Position numbers and translations under genes: made by a program
Shown: one piece after another, positions 1-9,800 of the stretch
How the letters are laid out: every line of letters begins with the position of its first letter
Numbering within the stretch: the stretch's first letter is position 1
The notes under the pieces: generated by a model
What the model saw: only the letters and a program-made list of their open reading frames with translations
Database searches by the model: none
Told to the model about the DNA's origin: nothing
Assembly: GCA_903813345.2 (NCBI GenBank)
Contig: CAIIXF020000005.1
Location: 18,045,375 to 18,109,374, forward strand
Direction of reading: 5' to 3'
Source of the DNA: Owenia fusiformis
Lineage: Eukaryota > Annelida > Polychaeta > Sabellida > Oweniidae
Length of the DNA stretch: 64,000 nt

Positions 1-690
1 TTTGACCTTTTTTGACATTGAGAAGGTCATTGAAGGTCAAATGTCAAATCTAAAGTCAGATTTGAATTTCTGAGAACATGTAGATGATTTTGAAAAAAAA
101 ATTTAGTCAATTTGAAGCAAGTTGAAAACAGACCCTTTTGACCTTTTTTGACCTTGAGAAGGTCATTGAAGGTCAAATGTCAAATCTAAAGTCAGATTTG
201 AATTTCTGAGAACATGTAGATGATTTTGAAAAAAAAATTTAGTCAATTTGAAGCAAGTTGAAAAAAGACCTTTTTGACCTTTTTTGACTTTGAGAAGGTC
301 ATTGAAGGTCAGATGTCAAATCTAAAGTCAGATTTGAATTTCTGAGAACACGTAGATGATTTTGAAAAAAATGTTTAGTCAATTTGAAGCAAGTTGAAAA
401 CAGACCTTTTTGACCTTTTTTGACCTTGAGAAGGTCATTGAAGGTCAAATGTCAAATCTAAAGTCAGATTTGAAGGTCAAATGTCAAATCTAAAGTCAGA
501 TTTGAATTTCTGAGAACATGTAGATGATTTTGAAAAAAAATTTAGTCAATGTGAAGCAAGTTGAAAAAAGACCTTTTTGACCTTGAGAAGGTCATTGAAG
601 GTCAAATGTCAAATCTAAAGTCAGATTTGAACTTCTGAGAACATGTAGATGATTTAGAAAAAAATTGAAGTCAGTCTTAACAGTATTTGT
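1..690. repeat. 136-bp tandem repeat array, about five copies
   Basis: A unit of about 136 bp recurs at 1, 137, 273, 409 and about 576. Each copy carries GACCTTTTTTGACCTTGAG, AAGGTCATTGAAGGTCAAAT and GATTTGAATTTCTGAGAAC. The fourth copy contains an extra internal duplication of about 32 bp, which is why the last spacing is 167 bp. The array runs off the left edge, so its true length is unknown. It has no open frame of note. Confidence 0.9.
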
Positions 691-712
691 TAAGTTATAG
701 AGAGTTGTAAGA

Positions 713-840
713 AATTGTTACAGACGCCGGACGCCAACAGCCGGACGCCAACCGCCGGACGCCAACCACCAACCGCCAGACGCCGTCGCAAAAAAACGGA
801 GACCATAACAATATGTCACCACTTTTGGTGGTGACATAAT
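713..840 (+). repeat. Dispersed repeat ending in a GTGACAT palindrome
   Basis: A GC-rich stretch of CGCCGGACGCCAAC-type direct repeats (about 724-787) leads into ACCATAACAATATGTCACC and a palindrome at 813-837 (ATGTCACCAC-TTTTG-GTGGTGACAT). Related copies lie on the minus strand near 48985-49085 and 60950-61045, and a weaker one near 62723-62810, so this is a dispersed non-coding family rather than a gene. Confidence 0.6.
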
Positions 841-1536
841 AAAAATGAATGAAGTACATGTCTTATATTATGTTTCTTACTTATATTAAATCCATATGCC
901 ATACTTCATAAGAAACAAATGTAAAAATAAATAATCTAAACACATTAAAATACTTCAGTACACACCAAAATTACAGTTAATTTTCAGTTTCAATCAATGT
1001 TATGTTGGATGTTTTATGTGCTTACATCTAACATGTTATATAGTACCTTAGGGAGACATTGCTCTGCCTAAGAATCAAGTTGAGGCTCTATCCTAAATTA
1101 TGGACTGGGTGTTGCTACAGCTATGCAAATGATCCAAAATAATATGTACATAAACTCAAACAAGCTTACAAAATGTTTGATTCAGTTTCTCAGTATTAAT
1201 TCTAAAATAAGTACATGTGTACAGTTGATTACCAGGAATAACATTTCATTAAATTTGTTAAATTTGTTTCTAAGTAGTGACTTGGAATACAGCCTCCAAT
1301 ATTGGTTAACTATGCACAACCATCAAAAGCACAATTATTACATGTACATGTATTCCCACCTTAATAAGGGCTTTAACCATTGAGTTGTTTTTCTATTTGA
1401 AATAATAAGTTAGAGTGCAAGAACTAAATCTAAGTGATGTTAAATAACTAATAAATATCATCTACTATTGAATAATCCTATTATAATTGACCGGATGAGT
1501 GTAAACCTTGCTACCCTATACTTCACCATAAACAGT
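841..1536. other. AT-rich DNA, nothing recognised
   Basis: No gene, RNA or structured repeat is recognised here. A short open frame at 1123-1383 has no recognisable domain and biased AT-rich composition. Confidence 0.5.
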
Positions 1537-1724
1537 CAGGCCCGTAGCCAGGGGGGTTCGGGTGAACCCCCCCCCCTGGCCAAAATTTCTTTCAAAATCA
1601 TGCAGTTTTTCACCATTCTGACTATTTTTTGAGTGATTTTTTGCCAAATTCACCAAAGTAAACCCCCCCCCTAGAATGTTTTGGAAAAGTGAACCCCCCT
1701 TGGAAAATTCTGGCTACGGGCCTG
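1537..1724. mobile_element. hAT-like MITE with CAGGCCCGTAGCCAG termini
   Basis: The element begins CAGGCCCGTAGCCAG and ends CTGGCTACGGGCCTG, perfect 15-bp terminal inverted repeats. It is flanked by the direct repeat ACAGT (1532-1536 and 1725-1729). The interior has poly-C/poly-G blocks and a central AAAATTTCTTTCAAAATCA segment shared with the copy at 51426-51626. CAGG termini with 5-6 bp target duplications fit some hAT groups; the superfamily is inferred. There is no coding capacity. Confidence 0.75.
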
Positions 1725-1729
1725 ACAGT

Positions 1730-2707
1730 ATACCCAATGTGCTCATATAACAGGTATATACATGTATCATTTATATGATCCGTACAGGAGGAGGATGTAA
1801 GGAAAGAGGAAAGAAACTCTCTTTGAGAAAAACCTTTAAATGTGAACATTATTTTGAAGTTTTTAAATATCGAAACCCTAAATATCAATCTTCAACTTCC
1901 AAATTGGAATCACATGCTTATTTTTGTCATATTTTGTATCATTTTAGTATGCGTGGTGTCAATCAATCATGAAACCAACCATTCCCAGATATTCATCCTG
2001 GATTCCATCATCATATTTTTTATACATTGTATTTATAAATGGCTCTTAGTGGGTTTCTGTTGACAGAAGGTCTAAACTGATGTTTGTCTTAAAGCATAGG
2101 CTCCTGGTGACATATCTTTGCGAATAAAGAGATAGCATTTCATTTGTTAACTTTGGAAATGGATATTTATGCTTATGATATCAATATGAAGTCGGAACAA
2201 CTGAAAATTTGGAAATCAAGATGTTATGTTTTTCTTGATATCCAGTAACATACTGTTTACATTACATAACTTTTGAGCGTGTGAACACATCTGGATATAA
2301 AACAGTTTTTCTATTTATAAATCTAAAAGTTCCCTCTCTCTCTCTACTGGACTAACTATAAAACTGCTATCATCATCGATACCTACCTATGCAAATGCTG
2401 TTATTGTTACATGTCGCCTGGTTACATAATATATAATATATTAAATGTCACAATAAAAATGTGAAGCTTTTGTGTCTCATACATACATAAACATTGTACA
2501 ATTCCAGCGCAATTGCACTTATTTTACCAAAATATCCCAATATTTCATCCATCAAAGAAATCTAAAAAGTGTTAATAACAATAAAAACGATCCCGAATGA
2601 AGCAAAAATGTTCACAAGATTTAATCTTCATTGGGAAAATATGTATTTATTTTATAATCTGAGACACCCAATATTATGCAAGCAGGTATTCCAAATCCAT
2701 GCCATCT
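1730..2707. other. AT-rich DNA downstream of the Slob-like gene
   Basis: No gene is recognised. There is a short TC microsatellite near 2334-2345. For the minus-strand gene that stops at 3606 this is 3' flank or distal 3' UTR. Confidence 0.4.
2646..2651 (-). terminator. Candidate polyadenylation signal (AATAAA, minus strand)
   Basis: TTTATT on the plus strand reads AATAAA on the minus strand. It lies beyond the foldback element that starts 44 bp after the Slob-like stop codon. If it is used, the whole foldback would be in the 3' UTR. Such hexamers are common by chance in AT-rich DNA, so this is weak. Confidence 0.2.
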
Positions 2708-2712
2708 TAATA

Positions 2713-3562
2713 CACCCTATGCAGACAGAGCCTGTAGGAAATATTGTGTGCGGCGCAAATGAGCGGAGGGTGCGGAGCTAACGGTCATTTTTGAATTTAA
2801 AATTGGGATATTTCTGAAACTAAGCCGTTTTGGGACTTCAAATATACCAAGATATGTGTATTTGACACCAAATATCAATAAAATTGTGAAAATAGTAGTG
2901 CAATTCATTTTATAGCGACACAGTATGCCTTAAACATTTCCCTGACCTATATATTTTGAGACTATCCTTTTAATACTGCGTCCCCAGCATTCATAAAAAA
3001 TGGTGTTCAAGATACACTACCCATGCAAATTATTTTTGCATCTTGGAAGCCAGGCAGTATCTGTGTGATTTTATAAAAATTCGGAAATGTTCTTCAGATA
3101 TGAGCCCCCTCTAAATATTGGGTGCGGAGGTACGTTTATGGAGCTCCTCCGCACCCAATATTTAGAGGGGGCTCATATCTGAAGAACATTTCCGAATTTT
3201 TATAAAATCATACAGATACTGCCTGGCTTCCAAGATGCAAAAATAATTTGTATAGATAGTGTACCTTGAACACCATTTTTTATGAATGTTGGGGACTCAG
3301 TATTAAGGGATAATTTCAAAATATATAGGTCTGGGAAAGGTTTAAGGCACACTGCGTCGCTATAGAATGAATTGCGCTACTATTTTCACAATTGTATTGA
3401 TATTTGGTGTCAAATACACATATCTTGGTATATTTGAAGTCCCAAAACGGCTTAGTTTCAGAAATATCCCAAATTTAAATTCAAAAATGACCGTTAGCTC
3501 CGCACCCTCCGCTCATTTGCTCCGCACCCAATATTTCCCACAGGCTCTGTCTGCATAGGGTG
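2713..3562. mobile_element. 850-bp foldback (near-perfect palindromic) element
   Basis: Two arms of about 418 bp (2713-3130 and about 3146-3562) are inverted copies with few differences, separated by only about 15 bp. The outer ends read CACCCTATGCAGACAGAGCC and its complement. The direct repeat TAATA flanks the element at 2708-2712 and 3563-3567, consistent with a 5-bp target-site duplication. Mirror-image 63-codon open frames occur in both arms because the arms are copies; they are not convincing genes. The element sits immediately downstream of the Slob-like stop codon and would give a very long stable hairpin if transcribed. Confidence 0.85.
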
Positions 3563-3605
3563 TAATATATAAACTTGAAACTCATAACCTTTTGTATCCA
3601 CTTCA

Positions 3606-3885
3606 TTAAACTCTTGGATTACTGCGATCATTGGTTGTGACACTTTTTAATTGTCTTCCCATACGAATGTCTCCTAATAAGGCACTACGGCTGGAACCAT
3701 TCCCTGAAGAGACCAAAGCCTTATTTGGAGCATAGTTCTTATTCTCACTTTTTAAGGGCATTGTTGGAGGTGGTAAAGATGGCGCTGCTGGAGGCATCGG
3801 TGGTGCAGGAGGCAAAGGTGATTTTTTGCTGGTGGAAGCTGTTGGAGGGGGTGGGGTGATACTCTCCTTGGTCCGACTACGTCGT
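3606..3885 (-). CDS. Slob-like exon 12 (proline-rich and WH2 end, stop)
   Basis: 280 bp, acceptor CTTCAG; the stop TAA is at 3606-3608. It encodes a Pro/Ser/Ala-rich stretch and then the WH2 motif RSALLGDIRMGRQLKSV. A proline-rich segment followed by WH2 is the arrangement seen at the PXK C-terminus. Confidence 0.92.
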
Positions 3886-6800
3886 CTGAAGACAAATAAA
3901 GAAAGCACACAAATAATAATTGCATCTAACTAACAATACCAATAGCTATTATGCAAAACCTTGAAGTGAAGATTTGAATTTTACAAATTGAGAAACTTGT
4001 GTAACTTTAAGTCTTAAAATGTGCCTCTTTGGACCAACGCCCATTGCAAATACTGTAAGTACATGTATATAACTGAAATTCAATGAAGCTTGCTTCATCT
4101 AATTAATCACCTGTTTCCCTGTTCCCTTTCAATGTGAGATTTACTTCGACTCAGCTTTCGATCTTTCTTCCCTTTCCTGACAGCCTTTAGTAAGTTCTTC
4201 ATGTTAGAGTTCAGTTTTACCTGTATATAAATTAATAATATTTTAGATAAGAAGCAGTGCATGCAAAAATGGTTGTAAAATCTATCTTAGGTGGAGCTGA
4301 AGATAAAAATCTGTAAATGCTACTCTGCTTTACATAAGCTCTACATAAGCTTTACATCGCATTAAAATTAATAATTTTTGGGTATTTTGTAATGTCAAAG
4401 TTAAAAATAATTTACCCATAAAGTACCCATGTACTTTTATACTTACCACTGGAGGGTAGAAACTCTGTAACTCCTTACATCTTACATCTTTAAAGAATGA
4501 GTGCTTAGATATCTGGAATAATACATATGCACATATTGTTAGGAAAACAGGGCCGTCAGATGGGGGGGTGCGATGGGTGCGACCGCACCCCCCTTTGTCA
4601 CCCCCCAAAATAAATTTGAAAAAAAAATTTAGAAAAAATTTTTTTTTTGAAAAATATTTTTTTTGAAATTTTTTTTTCATTGACTCATACACTTTGAAAG
4701 TACCCAGAAAGCACCAAATAGCATCTTAAAATTGTAAAATTTTCTAGGGGTATTGGCCACCCCTCACCCCCCCCCCCACAAAACAATGGAAAAGTTCTAA
4801 ATTTATTTTAGAGTTTTGTCTCAGACACTTTTAAAGTGCCCAGACATCATCAAATAGCTCCTTGATAATGTTAATGATTCTGGAAGACTAACACTTACTC
4901 CCCCTCTGGCAGCCCCCCTCCCTTAACATTCCCCCCCCCCAAAAAAAAGATTGAGATTTTTCAAATTTTTTTATTGACTCATACCCTTTGAAAGTGCCCA
5001 GAAAGCACCAAATAGCATCTTAAAATTTTCTTGGGAAATAGGCACTTTTAGGCACAGACACTTTTAAAGTGCCCAAACTTCATCGAATTGCACCTTGATA
5101 TTGTAAATTTTGATATGGGGGACAAACACTTGCTCCCCCTCTGGCACCCCAGCCCCACCTCCCCCTCTGGCACCCCTCCCCCCTTTGACACCCCCAAAAT
5201 TTGAAAAAAATTGTGATTGTTTTACAATGTTTCTATTGACTAATACACTTTAAAAGTGCCCAGAAGCACCAAATATCATCTTTAAATTGTAAAATTTTCT
5301 AGGAGAGTTAGCCACCCCTCACATCCCCCACAAAACAAAAGAAAATATTCTGATGAATTTCATGTATTGTCTCAGACATTTTTTAAGTGCCCAGACATCA
5401 TCAAATAGCACCTTGATATGGTCAATGTTTCTGGGGGACAACCCCTTGCTCCCCTACTGGCACCCCACCCCACTTCACCCTCTCATCCTCTTTGACACCC
5501 CCAAAACAATTTGAAAAAAATTCACATTTTTCTTATTGACTCATAATGCACAGGCGTACCAGATGGTTGGGAGAACCCCCAGACCCCCCTGAATGCTCAG
5601 TTTTTCATTCATTCAACTCTTATTCCCGTGATGGGGGCGTACTACTTAGAAACTTACACTTTGAAAGTGCCCAGAAAGCACCAAATAGCATCTCAAAACT
5701 GTAAAATTTTCTAGGGGGAGTGGACCACTCCTCACACCCCCCTCAAAACAATTGGAACGTTTGGAAGTTGCATGCATTTGTTAATTCCAAACCAATATAG
5801 GGAGTAACTGCCCCCCCCCCCCCCTCTGTCTTACGCGATTTGATTCACGCGGCAAAAAAATGACAATTTTATATTCTCTTTAGTAAGCTAAAAACCGCAC
5901 CCCCCTTGGAGAAAAGTGTCTTACGGGCCTGGGAAAAGAATATCAATACTGACAGTTAATTCTTTAATTATACAGAATTCATTAATTATACAAAATTCTA
6001 ATTAATTTGAGGATTTCATATTGAGTAGTTTATACTGATATTTAGTACAATGTACTTCTGTACATGAAGAGGAAAAATGTGGTTTTGAGTTTTTATTTTA
6101 TATTCATTTTAAAATTGTTGACAGATGCACACATTAAGGAACATAGATAAGTCGGCCATTCCAAAGGGTCATCATGTGAACAAATAATGTCTGAAGAAAA
6201 CTTACGTCTTTAATGCTTGGATATCCATCATTTTCTCTAGCAAATATGTAATCAAGCACCTGAAAGAATTAAAAAATGTCATAGCCAACATACCTCAATC
6301 TAGATTTAAATTGAGCAATGAACTCAAGAGACATTTAGCGTATATTTGACAAAATAGGAATTGTTTCAGAGAACACATTAACAATTGTTGTCCCTTATTT
6401 TGTAAAGACTCGTGCTTATACTTGTAGTATACTGATGATATAATAGAAGTCAAAGACAGCAAATAATTGTGTGATAAATGTAGAGAAATTGTCAGAAACT
6501 AATAAAAATATAATTCCCATCCAGTATGATATCACTATTATCATATATCCTTGAAAATGGCTAAGTTTGCATCTGAGTGGACATTCAATATTGAATTACA
6601 CTGACAATTATTACCTCTAATGCAGGAGAGTTTCCCAGTGAGATGAGATGTTTTGTGTCAGGTTCAGCTGTATCTAATTCATAGCCACTGCACATCTCAA
6701 ACAACAAGTGACCTGAAATATAAATCATTTACAGCAAAGCTTGTCTTATCTCAGCACAAATGGGACCAGCCAAAAGGTTTCTCAAAATGTGAGTCAATGG

Positions 6801-9800
6801 AAGAAAATAAAATTGGGACCAGAAAAGTGTTTGAGACTGGTGTTCAGATTAGAGAGGTTTTCGGATATTTACAGGTTTTATGGAATTTATTCTCATATTT
6901 ATAGGGTCTGAATTTTGTGTGCCCTTATTTTGCTTTGAGGTTTTCCTTGTACTATACATACCAGTATATATATTTTCATACTGTTCACATAGAAAATAAA
7001 CAGATGAAATAAACTAAATGAATAGTGCATTTGAATTAAAACAGATTCACTTATCAGTTTGTAGTCAGGAACACCTGTAGAAGTTTAAAAAACTTTCAAT
7101 AGATTTCTAGATGGATTATCTTACCAAAACACATGGTGTCTATTGAGTTCTTGTTGTCCTTTATCCTGCGTCTTATTAGTGTTGAAGCTCTTGATGTGAA
7201 GCCAAAGAAATTGTTCTCAAAGCCTGTCAGTCTGAATATGAATAATATTTTATTTATCCGTTGTATTGTCTTCATTATTTTCACTATGTTAATGAGTAGG
7301 TTGTACTAACCTTGAAAACACTTTGAAGAGTGCATGTCTATTTAACATTACTGCACTAAGACACACTTATATTACCTTAAACTTAAATACAAAACTAGGG
7401 GGAACCAGGAAAAGATTTCAGATTTGACAAGTCAGTTAGTTTCTTAAAATACATGTGGATTGATCTGCTACACTTAAAAGTAAATATTTCTGTATAATAC
7501 GATTCCCATCATAAACTTACTTGCATATATTATTCACAACCATCACATTCCCAGAATGCAAGTGACAAAATGGCCGCAACCCCTTATCCTCAAGATACAT
7601 CAGGGCCTCCAGTATCTGTCTCCCAAATAGTCTGACCTGTTCTATTGGCAAACATTTACTTCTACAATTGTACTTCTCTCCCCAGCAATCCATGCATCTA
7701 GCCTGAAAATATACATTTGAAAATCAGTCTAATGTATTTCTCCATAATTGTGTCAAATTTAGATGATTTTCATTCATTTACGCAGGAAATATCACAATTT
7801 GTGAGATTTTATTGATGCCATGTTGACTGAACTGATAAATATTTTCTTGACAATTATTAACGTATTAGTTCAATAATCAATATGTTCAGTATGTTCTGAT
7901 TCATGGGCTAAGAATTGGCATTTAAAGGTGTCATACTCGTCCTGCATGACTGTTAGATAAAATAGCGAATGAGTCAATCTTAACAAAATATCACCCTTCT
8001 TAAGATTGGGGGATCTCTTAACACACTCTGTATATGAAATCTTTCAATGAGCTGGAGCTCTTGATTTACCTGATAAATGAGATCTATCAATGAGCTGGAG
8101 CTCTTGACATACCTGACAAATGAGATCTTTCGATGAGCTGGAGCTCCTAACATACCTGATAAATTAGATCTTTCGATGCGCTGGAGCTCTTGACATACCT
8201 AATGAATCAGATCTTTCAATGAGCTGGAGATCTTGACATACCTGATAAATGAGATCTTTCAGTGAGCCTTTAGCATTGAGAGGTTGCACAACTCCTATCA
8301 GATCTTGTTCTTCCACAAAATCCACTTGGTGAATGGGATAAATATATGGATGCTGCAAATGATGGAATTGAAAATATATACAACTGTAGGTGCAAAATAC
8401 AACTTTTTTCTGGTCTAGCCTAACTGATGAAGTAAACATGTACTTTTTGAATTTCTTCAATAAAAAATGAAATGAGTAAACCACTAAAATCAACATTTTT
8501 TTCAAAGAACAAAATGAACACGTATGCTTATTCAACTTTTTTTCTAGTATGGTGCCTTTGAGACAATAATCTGAATATGTTAAAAAAATATGATTTTGCT
8601 AGTATATAGGCGGGGATAGCATCCTACCTGAATGCTTGAGAATATTCCATTGATTGTTTCAAGCGTGAGTTTAGTAAACGGAACAACCATCTGAGGGCTC
8701 CTTGGCACCAATGTCAACAAATAGTCCCTCTTTGTTTTAATATGTTTCACCAAGAACCAAGTTTTGTTAACCCTGCTTCCTGAAATAAAACAATGTATTA
8801 ACATGATTGGTCCACAAGTGAAAGGTTGTGTAGTGAATGTGGGGTAATTGAGGATGAGCTTCACTTTATCACAAGCTGTACAAAGAACTTAAAACACAGA
8901 GAGCTTTTGTTTGAAACTTTAGAATCTGATCTGAAACAGTGCAAAGATCCAGATAAACTGTTTGAAACTATTATGTCTAGTAAAAGCTCTCATGTTAACT
9001 TACATTTAGCCAAATTTGTATATCACTCTTTTAAAAATTTGGAAAATGATAAATATTATGTAAACATTTTTTTAAAACACATGTATTATGGATACACCAC
9101 ACTGATATCATACCCTGACATGTGAAACTGATGTAAAGTAGTTTTGTAGTATGTAGTTGTAGTTTGTAGTTTTTTGTACACTGTAGTGACTGATATGTCA
9201 TTTACATGACATGGTTATTGAGTCAATAAAAGATATATATATATATATTACATGCCTATGGGTGATCAGTGTATGATTTCAAGATAAGAAATAGTAAAAG
9301 TCTATGGGGATTCCATATGACAAAATGCAATGTGGTCCTGATGGCTGGATTAGTAGAAACCACTTAAAGGTAGACTACGGCTTAAGTTTCTCCCTCCCCC
9401 CACCCGACAATTCGTGATATTGCATTTTAATTGCTTATATAATATCTTACATGCCTTAGATATATATTGAGGCCAACTTATGGGTATAGCATTGTAGATA
9501 TATTGAGAAAATCGAAAGAACAACCAACTGTCAGGATTGAACACAATTTAGTTGGATCGCGGCAATCGAGGGAAAATCCTTTCAAATGACACAAGCACAG
9601 TAGCATTGGCTAACTCACCAGTCGTAAACAACATTTATGATTAGAACACATTTTTGCAGCTCTTACATTGTACATGTACATACCCATCTCATTGAGATGA
9701 TCCATCATCGTGTAGATCCCACTAGACCTCAAGTAGAACTGGCATGTTATAAGAGCAGTTTCTGGAAGAACAGAAAAATGCAGATGAACATACAGACTTT

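Noticed and set aside
2717-3558. Two 63-codon frames with nearly the same peptide on opposite strands
   Set aside because: They are the same DNA in the two arms of the foldback element. There is no start context, domain or conservation beyond arm identity.
4330-4692. 120-codon minus frame in Slob-like intron 10
   Set aside because: Runs into poly-A/poly-T and poly-C tracts of a transposon; not joined to the Slob exons by splice signals.
8164-8241. Exon 6 continuing as open frame beyond IYQ
   Set aside because: As the main form, the GTATGT donor at 8242 joins in phase to exon 7 and preserves family alignment; the extension is kept only as a possible alternative isoform.
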